Origin: Streptomyces gossypii
GTDB lineage: Bacteria > Actinomycetota > Actinomycetes > Streptomycetales > Streptomycetaceae
Direction: 5' to 3'
Length of the DNA: 64,000 bases
NCBI RefSeq assembly: GCF_025165795.1
Contig: NZ_JAJAGO010000007.1
Coordinates: 124,001-188,000 of the forward strand
Position numbers and translations under genes: made by a program. Position 1 is the stretch's first letter, and each line of letters begins with the position of its first letter. Below are positions 47,679 through 57,480 of the stretch, piece after piece. Under the pieces are notes generated by a model, which worked only from the letters and a program-made list of their open reading frames with translations, did not search any database and was not told where the DNA came from.

Positions 47679-48497
47679 GTGTCATCCCAGCCGTCACGTA
47701 GGTCCCTCCCTCTTCTCGCGGCCGTCGCGTCCATCGGACTGCTGGCCGCCACCACCGCCTGCTCCAGCACCGAGGCCAAGGGCGACGGTTCCACGATCTC
47801 GCTGGTGGAGGAGGGCAAGCTCACCACCTGCACCCACCTGCCGTACGCGCCGTTCCAGATGAAGAAGGGCGACAAGGTGGTCGGGTTCGACGTCGACGTC
47901 GTCGACCTGGTCGCCAAGGAGCTGGACGTCGAGCAGAAGGTCGTGGACACACCCTTCGAGGGAATCCAGACCGGTGAGGACCTCAACGCCAGCAAGTGCG
48001 ACATCGCCGCGGCGGGGATGACGATCACCGACGTCCGGAAGAAGAACCTCGACTTCAGCAGCCCCTACTTCGAGGCGACCCAGGCTCTGATCGTCAAGAA
48101 GGACGAGGACTACAAGTCCCTCGGCGACCTCAAGGGCAAGAAGCTCGGCGTCCAGCAGTCCACCACCGGCGCGGAGTACGCGAAGAAGGAGGGCGACGGG
48201 GTCGAGACCGTCCAGTTCGAGGACCTCGCGCTGCTGCTGACCGCGGTCAAGACCGGCCAGGTGGATGCCGGCATCAACGACAACGGCGTGCTCTACGACT
48301 ACGTCAAGGAGAACAAGGACACCAAGGTGACCGCCGAGTTCGACACCGGCGAGCAGTACGGCCTCGGCGTCCGCACCGGCAACGACGCGCTGCGCAAGAA
48401 GGTCAACAGCGTACTCAAGAAGGCCAAGTCGGACGGCAGCTACGACGAGATCTACAAGAAGTGGTTCGGCAAGGCCCCCGAGGAGTCCGCGAAGTGA
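47679..48497 (+). CDS. Polar amino-acid (glutamate-type) ABC transporter, binding lipoprotein
   Basis: A protein of 272 residues with a GTG start after CTGGAGG. The lipoprotein signal [20 protein letters not shown] ends at the lipobox Cys (about 28). The mature part is a family 3 solute-binding protein: [81 protein letters not shown]. It captures a polar amino acid and feeds the permease encoded by the next gene, whose GTG overlaps its stop. Confidence 0.93.
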   Translation: MSSQPSRRSLPLLAAVASIGLLAATTACSSTEAKGDGSTISLVEEGKLTTCTHLPYAPFQMKKGDKVVGFDVDVVDLVAKELDVEQKVVDTPFEGIQTGEDLNASKCDIAAAGMTITDVRKKNLDFSSPYFEATQALIVKKDEDYKSLGDLKGKKLGVQQSTTGAEYAKKEGDGVETVQFEDLALLLTAVKTGQVDAGINDNGVLYDYVKENKDTKVTAEFDTGEQYGLGVRTGNDALRKKVNSVLKKAKSDGSYDEIYKKWFGKAPEESAK

Positions 48498-49285
48498 ATC
48501 GTCGCCTCCCCCGGCGCCAGCGGATCCGGCTGATCCGTACGGCGCAGTACGGCGTGCTCGTCCTGGTGGTCCTGGTGGTCGCGATGGCCGCGAACTGGGG
48601 CGAGATACAGCGCGCCTTCTTCGACGTCGAGGTCGCCAAGGAGCAGTTCCCGGAGATCGTCACCACCGCGCTGGGCAACACGATCATCTACACCGTGATC
48701 GGCTTCGCGTTCGGCCTCACCCTGGGACTGATCCTGGCGCTGATGCGGCTCTCCCAGGTGCCGCCGTACCGCTGGCTGGCGGTCGCCTACATCGAGTTCT
48801 TCCGGGGCGTCCCCGCACTGCTGGTCTTCATCGCCTTCGGCTACGGTGTCCCGCTGGCCTTCCAGGTGGCCATCAACCAGTACGTCACCGTGATGCTGGC
48901 CCTCGGCCTGGTCGGTGCCGCCTACATGGCGGAAACGATCCGCGCCGGCATCCAGGCGGTTCCCAAGGGCCAGATGGAGGCCGCACGCTCGCTGGGCATG
49001 TCCCAGCCGCGCGCGATGATCTCCATCGTCATCCCGCAGGCGTTCCGCATCGTGCTCCCGCCGCTGACCAACGAGCTGATCCTGCTGACCAAGGACTCCT
49101 CCCTGGTCTATCTGCTGGGGCTGTCGCTGGGGCAGTACGAGCTGGCCAAGTTCGGCCGGGACGCGCTCAACCAGCACCAGAGCATGACCCCGATCCTGAT
49201 AGCCGGGCTGCTGTACCTGGTCATCACCCTCCCGCTGGGCCATCTGGTCCGCCGGCTGGAGGCCCGTACGGCGAAGGCCAGGTGA
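48494..49285 (+). CDS. Polar amino-acid ABC transporter, permease
   Basis: A protein of 263 residues with a GTG start overlapping the upstream stop (GTGA). Several membrane helices are visible ([52 protein letters not shown]). The EAA-type ATPase contact loop is [21 protein letters not shown] single permease implies a homodimeric channel. It works with the flanking binding protein and ATPase. Confidence 0.94.
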   Translation: MNRRLPRRQRIRLIRTAQYGVLVLVVLVVAMAANWGEIQRAFFDVEVAKEQFPEIVTTALGNTIIYTVIGFAFGLTLGLILALMRLSQVPPYRWLAVAYIEFFRGVPALLVFIAFGYGVPLAFQVAINQYVTVMLALGLVGAAYMAETIRAGIQAVPKGQMEAARSLGMSQPRAMISIVIPQAFRIVLPPLTNELILLTKDSSLVYLLGLSLGQYELAKFGRDALNQHQSMTPILIAGLLYLVITLPLGHLVRRLEARTAKAR

Positions 49286-49293
49286 GAGAGACG

Positions 49294-50103
49294 ATGGCAG
49301 CGTCCATAAAGAAGAAGGACGGCGGGCCCGGCACACCGGCGGAGTCCGGCGAGGCGATCCAGATCGAGGGACTGCACAAGTCCTTCGGTGATCTCGAGGT
49401 CCTCAAGGGCATCGACCTGAGCGTGAAGCGCGGTGAGGTCGTCTGTGTGATCGGCCCGTCCGGCTCCGGCAAGTCCACCCTGCTGCGCTGTGTGAACCTG
49501 CTGGAGGAGCCGACCTCCGGGAAGGTGAGCGTCGCCGGGACGGAGGTGACCGACCCGGATGTGGACATCGACCGGGTGCGGCGCGGGATCGGCATGGTCT
49601 TCCAGGCGTTCAACCTCTTCCCGCATCTGACGGTGCTGGAGAACCTGGGCATCGCCCAGCGGCGGGTCCTCGGCAGGGACAAGGAGCTGGCCGAGCGCAC
49701 AGCCCGGCACAACCTGGAGCGGGTGGGCCTCACCGACAAGGAGGACGCCTACCCGGCGAAGCTCTCGGGTGGCCAGCAGCAGCGCGTGGCCATCGCACGG
49801 GCGCTGTCGATGGAGCCCGAGCTGATGCTCTTCGACGAGCCGACCTCCGCGCTCGACCCGGAGCTGGTCGGCGATGTGCTGGCGGTGATGCGGAAGCTGG
49901 CGAAGGAGGGGATGACGATGCTGGTCGTCACCCACGAGATGAGCTTCGCCCGGGAGGTCGCAGACCGGGTGGTGTTCATGGACGAGGGCGTCATCGTGGA
50001 GCAGGGGACGCCGGACCGCGTGGTCGGTGACCCGCAGCACCCGCGCACCCGCTCCTTCCTGGCCCGGGTGCTCGATCCGGCGGCGGCACAGCTTCCGGAG
50101 TAG
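49294..50103 (+). CDS. Polar amino-acid ABC transporter, ATPase
   Basis: A protein of 269 residues with Walker [17 protein letters not shown] (about 50), [17 protein letters not shown] (Q-loop), [15 protein letters not shown] (signature), [16 protein letters not shown] (Walker B) and [17 protein letters not shown] (H-loop), typical of GlnQ/HisP-type ATPases. The ATG at 49294 has GAGAGAG upstream; a GTG at 49282 overlapping the permease stop is an alternative. It ends the operon and is followed by a strong terminator. Confidence 0.94.
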   Translation: MAASIKKKDGGPGTPAESGEAIQIEGLHKSFGDLEVLKGIDLSVKRGEVVCVIGPSGSGKSTLLRCVNLLEEPTSGKVSVAGTEVTDPDVDIDRVRRGIGMVFQAFNLFPHLTVLENLGIAQRRVLGRDKELAERTARHNLERVGLTDKEDAYPAKLSGGQQQRVAIARALSMEPELMLFDEPTSALDPELVGDVLAVMRKLAKEGMTMLVVTHEMSFAREVADRVVFMDEGVIVEQGTPDRVVGDPQHPRTRSFLARVLDPAAAQLPE

Positions 50104-50131
50104 CACGCCTCTCCGGGAGGCGGGAATCGCA

Positions 50132-50167
50132 GCGGCCGGTCCGGCCTGTCCGGACCGGCCGCCTTTT
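50132..50167 (+). terminator. Rho-independent terminator of the amino-acid transporter operon
   Basis: Perfect 13-bp arms GCGGCCGGTCCGG and CCGGACCGGCCGC surround the loop CCTGT and are followed by CTTTT. It lies 28 bases after the ATPase stop. Confidence 0.9.
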
Positions 50168-50178
50168 CGTCATGCCCG

Positions 50179-50213
50179 TTGACAAATTAGGATGCGGGCA
50201 GCATTCGCCGTTG
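50179..50213 (+). promoter_or_regulatory. Possible promoter for xylulokinase
   Basis: TTGACA at 50179-50184 is a consensus -35 box in a short AT-rich stretch. The expected -10 position 17 bases later reads CATTCG, which is weak, so an activated promoter is possible. It lies 70 bases before the xylB ATG. Confidence 0.35.
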
Positions 50214-50253
50214 CCGGCAGCATCCGCCACAGGGAAGAGGGGCGTGACGACCG

Positions 50254-51765
50254 ATGGCCGTACCCGAGGGACCGCTCGTCGTAGGGATCGACAGCTCCAC
50301 CCAGTCCGTCAAGGTCCTTGTCGTGGACGCGGCGACCGGCCAGGTCGTCGCGCGCGGCCAGGAACCGCACATGGTGACCTCCGGCCCAGGCCACGAATCG
50401 GACCCCGAGCAGTGGTGGGAGGCCCTGCGCGCCGCGCTCGACAGCTGCGGTGACGCCGTACGCAGAGCAGCCGCGGTCTCGGTCGCGGGCCAGCAGCACG
50501 GCCTGGTCACCCTGGGCGCGGACGGCCGCCCCGTACGCCCCGCACTGCTGTGGAACGACGTGCGCTCGGCGCCGCAACGGGACAGCCTGGTGGCGGAAAT
50601 GGGCGGACCGCAGTGGTGGGCGGACCACATCGGCAGCGTGCCCGCGGCGGCCTTCACCGTGACCAAATGGGCCTGGCTGCGCGAGCACGAGCCGGACGCC
50701 GTGGCGGCGACCCGGGCGGTACGGCTGCCGCACGACTACCTCACCGGGCGGCTCACCGGCCAGGACCCGGCGCTCCACGGCGGCGCGGACCACGGCACCA
50801 CGGACCGGGGCGACGCCTCCGGCACCGGCTGGTGGTCATCGCGGACCGGAGCGTACGACGAGAGGGTGCTCGAACACGTCGGGCTCTCCCCCGAGCTGCT
50901 GCCCCGGGTGCTCGGGCACGGCGAGGCGGCCGGCACCGTAGGAGACGGTCTGCCCCTGCCGACCGGCGCGCTCGTCGCCACCGGAACCGGCGACAACATG
51001 GCAGCGGCGCTCGGCCTGGGGCTCCGGCCCGGCAGCCCGGTGCTCAGCCTCGGCACCTCGGGCACCGTCTACGCCGTCTCCGGCAGCCGCCCGGCGGACC
51101 CGACCGGCACCGTCTCCGGATTCGCCGACGCGGGCACCGGCTGGCTGCCGCTCGCCTGCACCCTCAACTGCACGCTCGCCGTCGACCGCGTGGCCGCCCT
51201 GCTCGGGCTGGACCGCGAGGCGGTGGAGCCGGGGGGCAGCGTGACGATGCTGCCCTTCCTCGACGGCGAACGCACGCCCGATCTGCCGCACGCCTCCGGA
51301 CTGCTGCACGGTCTGCGGCACGACACCAGCGGCGGCCAGGTGCTCCAGGCCGCCTACGACGGGGCGGTCTTCGCGCTGCTCCAGGCCCTCGACCAGGTTC
51401 TGGGCGGCCAGCGGGCGTCGGAGAGCGGAGGTACGGGCGCGGGCGGAGCAGTCGGCTCCGCCGCAGAGGCGGACTCGCCGATCCTGCTGATCGGCGGCGG
51501 CGCCCAGGGCACCGCCTGGCGGGAGACCGTACAGCGGCTCTCCGGCCGCCCGGTGCAGGTGCCGCGCGCCCGCGAACTCGTCGCGCTCGGCGCCGCCGCG
51601 CAGGCGGCGGGGCTGCTGCTGGGCGAGGACCCGGCCGCAGTGGCCCGGCGCTGGTCGACGGCGGCGGGCCCGGCCTACCCGGCGGTGCCGCGCGATGAGG
51701 CCGCCCTCGCCCGGCTGGAATCCTCGCTCACCGACGCGGACACACTGCTGCGCCGGCCGGTCTGA
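50254..51765 (+). CDS. xylB: Xylulokinase
   Basis: A protein of 503 residues of the FGGY sugar kinase family. N-terminal VVGIDSSTQSVKVLVVDA binds ATP, AAVSVAGQQHGLVTL and LWNDVRSAPQRD form the sugar site, and GTGDNMAAALGLG carries the catalytic Asp (about 248). C-terminal LIGGGAQGTAWRETVQRLSG and ALGAAAQAAGLLLG close the second domain. It phosphorylates D-xylulose. A Gly/Ala/Ser-rich insert (about 387-408) makes it slightly longer than usual. The ROK regulator starts eight bases later, giving a xylB-regulator unit; no xylA is in the window. Confidence 0.92.
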   Translation: MAVPEGPLVVGIDSSTQSVKVLVVDAATGQVVARGQEPHMVTSGPGHESDPEQWWEALRAALDSCGDAVRRAAAVSVAGQQHGLVTLGADGRPVRPALLWNDVRSAPQRDSLVAEMGGPQWWADHIGSVPAAAFTVTKWAWLREHEPDAVAATRAVRLPHDYLTGRLTGQDPALHGGADHGTTDRGDASGTGWWSSRTGAYDERVLEHVGLSPELLPRVLGHGEAAGTVGDGLPLPTGALVATGTGDNMAAALGLGLRPGSPVLSLGTSGTVYAVSGSRPADPTGTVSGFADAGTGWLPLACTLNCTLAVDRVAALLGLDREAVEPGGSVTMLPFLDGERTPDLPHASGLLHGLRHDTSGGQVLQAAYDGAVFALLQALDQVLGGQRASESGGTGAGGAVGSAAEADSPILLIGGGAQGTAWRETVQRLSGRPVQVPRARELVALGAAAQAAGLLLGEDPAAVARRWSTAAGPAYPAVPRDEAALARLESSLTDADTLLRRPV

Positions 51766-51773
51766 GGCACGCG

Positions 51774-52985
51774 TTGTCTCCACACCCCGCGGCGCCGGTC
51801 CCCAACTCGCAGCAGGAGATGCGGCGCCGCAACCTGTCGCGCGCGCTGTACGCCGTCGCCGGTGAAGGACCGGCCTCGCGAGCGTCGGTCGCGGCACACA
51901 TCGGGCTTACCCGCGCGGCAGTCTCCACCCTCGTCGACGAACTGCTGCGTGCCGGACTGCTGGTGGAGCTCGGCCCGGGCCGCCCGGGCGGAGTGGGGCG
52001 TCCGGGCAGTCACTTGGCGCTCACCGACCGGGGCCCGTGCGGCATCGGAGCCGAGATCGGCGTCGACCGGCTCACCGTCTGCGCAGTGGACCTGCGGGGC
52101 GTTGTGCGCACCCGTACGACCGTGCCGGCGGCGAACCGTGCCAGCGACCCGGCAGCCGTGCTGGCCCGACTCGGCGAGCTGGTGGCCGGATCGGTGCGGG
52201 ACGCCGATAGGGAAGGGCTGCGCCCGGCGGGACTGGCGCTCGCCGTGCCCGGCCTGGTCAAGCGCGACTCCACGACGGTGGTCCGGGCACCGAACCTCGG
52301 CTGGCAGGACACGGAAATCGCCGCGCTGCTGCCACTCCCCCACGGTCTTCCGCTCACCGTCGACAACGAGGCCAACTTCGGGGCGCTGGCCGAGCTCTGG
52401 CTCGGGGACGCCTCCGCACCGCGCGACTTCATCCATGTCTCCGCCCAGGTCGGCATCGGCGGCGCGATCGTGCTGGACGGCGATCTGCTCCGCGGCGCAC
52501 GGGGGTTCGCCGGAGAACTGGGGCACGTGCCGGTCCGCCCCGGCGGCCGTCGATGTCCGTGCGGCGGACGCGGCTGCCTGGAGCAGTACGCGGGCGAGGA
52601 GGCGGTGCTGCGCGCCGCGGGCCTTCCGCACGGGGACCCGGGCGGCCGTACGGGCACGCTCGCCGACCGGGCGGTGGCCGGTGACGCCGCCATCGGGAGG
52701 GCGCTGCGCGGCGCCGGTACGGCCCTGGGCGTCGCGCTCGCGGGAGCGGTGAATCTTCTCGACCTGCGCGCGGTGGTGATGGGCGGCTCGCTGGCACGGC
52801 TCGCGCCCTGGCTGCTGCCCTCGCTGGAGAGCGAGTTGGCGGCTCGCACGGCGGCGCCGGACGCGGTGCCGGAGCTGCTGATCGCCCAAGCCGGGGATGA
52901 CGGCCCGCTGTTGGGCGCGGCGCACGCTGCCGTACGCGCGGTGTTCGACGATCCGCTGCGGCACGGCGCGGCCCTGACTGCGTGA
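51774..52985 (+). CDS. ROK family transcriptional regulator (XylR/NagC-like)
   Basis: A protein of 403 residues with a TTG start eight bases after xylB. The winged HTH covers residues 10-70 (QQEMRRRNLSRALYAVAGEG, RASVAAHIGLTRAAVSTLVD). The sugar-binding ROK domain has GIGAEIGVDRLTVCAVDLRG, LTVDNEANFGALAELWLG, VGIGGAIVLDGDLLRGARGF, AGELGHV and the zinc motif CPCGGRGCLEQYAG. It likely senses xylose or a related sugar and represses its own operon, which is inferred from its pairing with xylB. Confidence 0.92.
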   Translation: MSPHPAAPVPNSQQEMRRRNLSRALYAVAGEGPASRASVAAHIGLTRAAVSTLVDELLRAGLLVELGPGRPGGVGRPGSHLALTDRGPCGIGAEIGVDRLTVCAVDLRGVVRTRTTVPAANRASDPAAVLARLGELVAGSVRDADREGLRPAGLALAVPGLVKRDSTTVVRAPNLGWQDTEIAALLPLPHGLPLTVDNEANFGALAELWLGDASAPRDFIHVSAQVGIGGAIVLDGDLLRGARGFAGELGHVPVRPGGRRCPCGGRGCLEQYAGEEAVLRAAGLPHGDPGGRTGTLADRAVAGDAAIGRALRGAGTALGVALAGAVNLLDLRAVVMGGSLARLAPWLLPSLESELAARTAAPDAVPELLIAQAGDDGPLLGAAHAAVRAVFDDPLRHGAALTA

Positions 52986-53184
52986 GCCGCACGCCGTAAC
53001 GCGCTGTGCCTGCGGCGTCGTTGGGCCGGTGCCGCTGGGCTGGTGTCTTTTGTCCGGCGCCTTTGGTTGGCCCAATGGCAGGGCACGGCGGGCCTTGGCA
53101 GAGCCTCCTGGGAGGGCCACCATGGGAGACGCGTCAAGCTTGTCATGCTCGCGTCCCATTCCTACCCGCCCACCGGGAGCCTCG

Positions 53185-53829
53185 ATGGACTCCGCACGAC
53201 ACGGCCGCATCCACCGACCCGCCCGACGGACCCTGTTGCGCGGCGGTGCGGCCCTCGGCCTCGCCGCCATGGCGGCGGCCGTGCCCGCCGCGGCAGCCAC
53301 GGCACAGCCCCGCTCCCGTCCCGAGTGGGGCCGCCCCCGCGCCGAGTGGATCCCGGCCAATCCGGCCAACTACACCGTGAGCAACAGGCCTTCGTCGTAT
53401 CCGGTGCAACTGGTCGTCGTCCACGTCACCCAGGAGACTTACGCCGACACGCTCGCCATCTTCCAGAATCCGGCCCGCAGCGTCTCGGCTCACTATGTCG
53501 TGCGTTCCGCGGACGGCCATCTCGCACAGATGGTCCGGGACAAGGACATCGGCTGGCACGCCGGGAACTGGAACTACAACACGCGCAGCATCGGCATCGA
53601 GCACGAGGGCTGGGTCGACCAGCCGGAGTGGTTCACGGACGCGATGTACCGGACCTCCGCCGCGCTGACCGCCGCGATCTGCGCGGAGCACGGCATCCAT
53701 GTGAACCGCACCAACATCATCGGCCACCACGAGGTCCCCGGTGCGACACACACCGACCCCGGCCCGCTCTGGGACTGGGACCGCTATATGGGCCTGGTCC
53801 GCGCGGCGGGCGCCCGCGCCAGGTCGTAG
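53185..53829 (+). CDS. Tat-exported N-acetylmuramoyl-L-alanine amidase
   Basis: A protein of 214 residues with GGGAGC before the ATG. The signal is twin-arginine (RRTLLRGGAALGLAAMAAAV). The amidase_2 domain has LVVVHVTQETYADTL with the first zinc His, SAHYVVRSADGHLAQMVRDK, SIGIEHEGWVDQPEWF, and GHHEVPGATHTDPGPLWDW with the last zinc His. It cuts the bond between MurNAc and the peptide outside the membrane, in wall turnover. It appears to be a single gene. Confidence 0.93.
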   Translation: MDSARHGRIHRPARRTLLRGGAALGLAAMAAAVPAAAATAQPRSRPEWGRPRAEWIPANPANYTVSNRPSSYPVQLVVVHVTQETYADTLAIFQNPARSVSAHYVVRSADGHLAQMVRDKDIGWHAGNWNYNTRSIGIEHEGWVDQPEWFTDAMYRTSAALTAAICAEHGIHVNRTNIIGHHEVPGATHTDPGPLWDWDRYMGLVRAAGARARS

Positions 53830-54106
53830 CGACCTCAGCACCCGCGACGCACCGAGGGGACGTGTCCGTGGCGGCACGCCCCTCGGGAGCGGGCACTCGC
53901 AAGCCGTCAGGAGAAGGCGACCGGCTTCACCAGCAGACGGTCGGACGCGTGACCGCCGGGCCGGAATGTGCAGCTGCGGTAGCGCCAGGCAGGACGGGCG
54001 CCGCGCGGTGGAGCACGTGACGCGGGTGAGATGCTGGCCGGAACGAGTCGACCCCGGTCGTACGGAACCTCCCGTCGCCACGGCCGGACGTGCGTGAAGG
54101 AGCCCG

Positions 54107-55606
54107 GTGTCCCCACTCTTCCCGGCAGTGCGCGAAGCCGCGTCACAAACCGCGTCACAAACCGCGCCCCACACCGCGTCACGCCCCACGCTGCGCTTCG
54201 ACGGGCGCGCCCTCGACTACGCGGAACTGGCCGGTGCCGCGAGCGCCCTGGCCGCCCGCATCGAGGGCGCGGGACGGGTGGCGCTCTGGGCCACCCCGGA
54301 GCTGGAGACCTGCGTCGGCGCCATGGCCGCCCTGCTGGCCGGAGTCCCCGCCGTACCGCTGAACCCGCGCACCGGCGGCCGGGAACTGGCACACATCCTC
54401 GCGGACAGCTCCCCCTCCACCGTGCTGGCCGCGCCCGGCGTACAACTGCCCGGAGCGCTCGCCACGTTGCCGGTCACGCAGATCGACGCCGACGCCCGCG
54501 CGACGGGGCCGCTGCCGCCGGAGCCCGCCGCCGGATCACCCGCCCTGATCGTCTACACCTCCGGCACCACCGGACCGCCCAAGGGCGTGGTGATCCCGCG
54601 CCGCGCGATCGCCGTCACGCTGGACGGCCTCGCGGACGCCTGGCAGTGGACCGCGGACGACGTGCTGGTCCACGCGCTGCCGCTGTTCCATGTGCACGGC
54701 CTGATCCTCGGTGTCCTGGGGCCGCTCCGCCGCGGCGGCGGCGTACGCCACCTGGGGCGCTTCAGTCCGGAGGCGGTGGCCGGCGAACTGGCGGGCGGCG
54801 GCTCGATGCTCTTCGGCGTACCGACGATGTACCACCGGCTCGCCGAGGCGGTGGAGAGCGAAGCGGCGGCGGGCGGGCAGCGGCCGCTTGCCGCCGCGCT
54901 GGCGGGCGCGCGCCTGCTGGTCTCCGGCTCGGCCGCGCTGCCGGTCCATGACCAGGAACGGCTGGCCCGTGCCACCGGCCGCCATGTCATCGAGCGCTAC
55001 GGCATGACCGAGACGCTGATGAACACCAGCGTGCGCCTGGACGGACCGCAGCTCCGCCCCGGCAGCGTCGGGCCGCCACTGCCCGGGGTGGAGCTGCGCC
55101 TCGTCGACGAGGGGGACGAGCCGCTGAGCACGCCGGAGGAGGAGGCCGTCGGTGAGATCCAGGTGCGCGGCCCGAACCTGTTCACGGCGTACCTCAACCG
55201 GCCGGACGCGACGCGGGCCGCTTTCGCCGAGGGCGGATGGTTCCGGACGGGCGACATGGCCACCCGGGACGCCGACGGCTCGGTACGTATCGTCGGCCGC
55301 AAGGCAACCGACCTGATCAAGAGCGGTGGCTACAAGATCGGGGCGGGCGAGATCGAGAACGTCCTGCTGGAGCACCCGGGAGTCGCGGAGGCGGCGGTCA
55401 CGGGTGAGCCGGACCAGGATCTGGGCGAACGCGTCGTGGCCTGGATCGTGCCCGCCGACGCCGCGCGGCCGCCCGGCGCAGCCGCCCTGGCCGACCACGT
55501 GTCGGCACAGCTCTCTCCGCACAAGCGCCCGCGCACCGTGCGCTTCCTGCGGGAGCTGCCCCGCAACGACATGGGCAAGATCATGAAGCGGGAGCTGGGC
55601 GCCTGA
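54107..55606 (+). CDS. matB: Malonyl-CoA synthetase (acyl-CoA ligase)
   Basis: A protein of 499 residues closely resembling Streptomyces coelicolor MatB. AMP-binding motif VYTSGTTGPPKGVVIPRRAI (about 147), LPLFHVHGLILGVLGPLRRG, ERYGMTETLMNTSVRLDGPQ, FRTGDMATRDADG, RKATDLIKSGGYKIGAGEIE and the catalytic Lys near the end (NDMGKIMKRELGA). It makes malonyl-CoA from malonate, CoA and ATP, and tolerates substituted malonates in known homologues. The GTG start follows GAAGGAG. The N-terminus carries a small SQTASQTAPHTAS repeat coded by repeated DNA (54139-54175). Its end overlaps the LLM gene convergently by 26 bases. Confidence 0.93.
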   Translation: MSPLFPAVREAASQTASQTAPHTASRPTLRFDGRALDYAELAGAASALAARIEGAGRVALWATPELETCVGAMAALLAGVPAVPLNPRTGGRELAHILADSSPSTVLAAPGVQLPGALATLPVTQIDADARATGPLPPEPAAGSPALIVYTSGTTGPPKGVVIPRRAIAVTLDGLADAWQWTADDVLVHALPLFHVHGLILGVLGPLRRGGGVRHLGRFSPEAVAGELAGGGSMLFGVPTMYHRLAEAVESEAAAGGQRPLAAALAGARLLVSGSAALPVHDQERLARATGRHVIERYGMTETLMNTSVRLDGPQLRPGSVGPPLPGVELRLVDEGDEPLSTPEEEAVGEIQVRGPNLFTAYLNRPDATRAAFAEGGWFRTGDMATRDADGSVRIVGRKATDLIKSGGYKIGAGEIENVLLEHPGVAEAAVTGEPDQDLGERVVAWIVPADAARPPGAAALADHVSAQLSPHKRPRTVRFLRELPRNDMGKIMKRELGA

Positions 55607-56696
55607 CGGCCCCGGACGCCGCCCCCGACACCAGTCCCTCTCCGACGGCGAGACGGCGGTAGGACTCCAGCCGGTCGGCCGGGTCGTGGGTGTTGAGGGT
55701 CAGCAGGATCTCGTCGGCACCGGAGTCCCCGGCGAGCTGGTCCAGGGAAGCGGCCACCTCGTCCTCGGTCCCGTACAGCTGCGACTGCCGTGCCTCTTCG
55801 AAGTAGGTCCGCTCACGCTCGGACATCTCGTGCACGGGCGGCACCTCGGCCGCCGGTAGCAGCGGCGCGAAGACGCCGCGCGTCCGGGAGACCACCGTGG
55901 ACCACGCCTCGGGGATCTGCAGCAGCTCGGCCCGCTCCCGCGTCGCGGCGACCGCGGCACTCGACGCCACGACGACGTACGGCGCCGCCGCCTGCGCGGA
56001 GGGACGGAAGCCGTCGCGGTAGCGGTCGATGGCGGCGTACATCCGCGTCTTGTCCCGCAACGCGCCGATGACCAGCGGCAGCCCGTGCGCCGCGGCGATG
56101 TCGGCACCGGAGCCGGTCGCCAGGACGAAGGCGGGCACCCGCAGCCCCTCCCCCGGTACGGCACGTACGCCGTGGCCGCCCGCGAAGTAGCCCAGCAGTT
56201 CGGCGAGCTGCGCCTCGAAACCGTCGGCCGCCTCCTTGCCCACTCCCAGCGCCCGCCGTACGCCGTCGGTGAAGCCGACCGAGCGGCCCAGCCCCATGTC
56301 GATGCGGCCGGGGAAGAGCGATTCGAGCACCCCGAACTGCTCGGCGACGACGAGCGGCGGATGGTTGGGCAGCATCACCCCGCCGGTGCCGATCCGGATG
56401 CGTTCGGTGGCCGCGGCGACCGCGGCGGCCAGCACGGTCGGGGCGGAGCCCGCGACTCCGGGCACGCCGTGGTGCTCGGAGACCCAGAAACGGTGGTAGC
56501 CGAGTTCCTCCGCCTCTCGCGCGAACCGCACGGTCGCACGCAGCGCTTCGGCCGGGGGCTGCCCGGCGCGGGTGAGCGAGCGGTCCAGCACGGACAGCCG
56601 CCACGGACGCCGACGCCCGGGTTCGGAGGTCCCGGACGCCTCGGGTGTCGCACGCGTCTCGCGTATCTCGGATGCCTCGGCTCCCAGCGGATTCAT
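55581..56696 (-). CDS. LLM-class flavin-dependent oxidoreductase
   Basis: A protein of 371 residues from ATG 56696 (GGAGC upstream); a GTG at 56714 is an alternative. The luciferase-like TIM barrel shows LSVLDRSLTRAGQPPAEAL, YHRFWVSEHHGVPGVAGSAP, IRIGTGGVMLPNHPPLVVAE, FGVLESLFPGRIDMGLGRSV, and VPAFVLATGSGADIAAAHGL. It uses reduced flavin (FMN or F420) with an unknown substrate. The stop region runs into the end of matB. Confidence 0.93.
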   Translation of the reverse strand: MNPLGAEASEIRETRATPEASGTSEPGRRRPWRLSVLDRSLTRAGQPPAEALRATVRFAREAEELGYHRFWVSEHHGVPGVAGSAPTVLAAAVAAATERIRIGTGGVMLPNHPPLVVAEQFGVLESLFPGRIDMGLGRSVGFTDGVRRALGVGKEAADGFEAQLAELLGYFAGGHGVRAVPGEGLRVPAFVLATGSGADIAAAHGLPLVIGALRDKTRMYAAIDRYRDGFRPSAQAAAPYVVVASSAAVAATRERAELLQIPEAWSTVVSRTRGVFAPLLPAAEVPPVHEMSERERTYFEEARQSQLYGTEDEVAASLDQLAGDSGADEILLTLNTHDPADRLESYRRLAVGEGLVSGAASGAVRRPAPAS

Positions 56697-56798
56697 GCTC
56701 CGCTCAACACGCACGCCCGCACCCCGGATTCCCCGTCCCCCAAGCCCTCAGCCCCCGTCCCTCAGTCAGGGCCCGCTCAATCCCGTTCGGCCCCCCGC

Positions 56799-57467
56799 TC
56801 AAGCGCCCTCACCCTCCAGGAACCCGGCGTCATGGGCCAGCAGCGCGATCTGCACCCTGTTGTTCAGATCGAGCTTGGCGAGGATCCGTGAGACATGGGT
56901 TTTGACCGTGGGCACGCTCATGTGGAGCGAGCCCGCGATGTCGGCGTTGGACCCGCCGCGGCCCACGGCCACCGCGACCTCCCGCTCCCGTTCCGCGAGC
57001 GTGCCCAGCGCGGTGCGTGCGCGGACCTGCCGGGTGTCCCGCGAGGAGGCGGCGACATGCCGGATCAGGCGCCGGGTGACAGCGGGCGAGAGGACCGGCT
57101 CACCGGCGGCGACCCGGCGCACGGCGGTGACGATCTCGGCGGGCGGAGTGTCCTTGAGCAGGAACCCCGCGGCTCCGGCACGGAGCGCGCGCAGCACGTG
57201 CTCGTCCGCGTCGAAGGTGGTCAGGACGATGACCTCGGGCGCCCCGGGGCGCACGCGCAGCTTCTCGGTGGCGGTGAGTCCGTCGACCGTGGGCATCCGC
57301 AGGTCCATCAGGACGACGTGGGGCGCGGTCCGGTCGGTGAGCGGCAGCACCTCGGAGCCGTCGCCCGCCTCGCCCGCGATCTCGATGTCGTCGAGGCCGC
57401 CGAGCATCAGCCGCAGGCCCGCGCGCACGAGGGGATCGTCGTCAACGAGGAGCACACGGATGGTCAT
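56799..57467 (-). CDS. NarL/LuxR-type response regulator
   Basis: A protein of 222 residues. Receiver domain: TIRVLLVDDDPLVRAGLRLM, the phosphoacceptor Asp in VVLMDLRMPTVDG (about 54), VLTTFDADEHVLRAL, AGAAGFLLKDTPP with the conserved Lys. C-terminal LuxR HTH: LAEREREVAVAVGRGGSNAD, MSVPTVKTHVSRILAKLDLN. The start at 57467 matches the receiver; the frame opens further upstream. It lies 13 bases after the kinase gene and is cotranscribed with it. Confidence 0.94.
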   Translation of the reverse strand: MTIRVLLVDDDPLVRAGLRLMLGGLDDIEIAGEAGDGSEVLPLTDRTAPHVVLMDLRMPTVDGLTATEKLRVRPGAPEVIVLTTFDADEHVLRALRAGAAGFLLKDTPPAEIVTAVRRVAAGEPVLSPAVTRRLIRHVAASSRDTRQVRARTALGTLAEREREVAVAVGRGGSNADIAGSLHMSVPTVKTHVSRILAKLDLNNRVQIALLAHDAGFLEGEGA

Positions 57468-57480
57468 GGAGACACCGTAG

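Noticed and set aside
53907..54100. Minus-strand tail reading YRSCTFRPGG...LLVKPVAFS
   Set aside because: It looks faintly like the end of a secreted protein, but only about 25 residues are protein-like and no family could be named.
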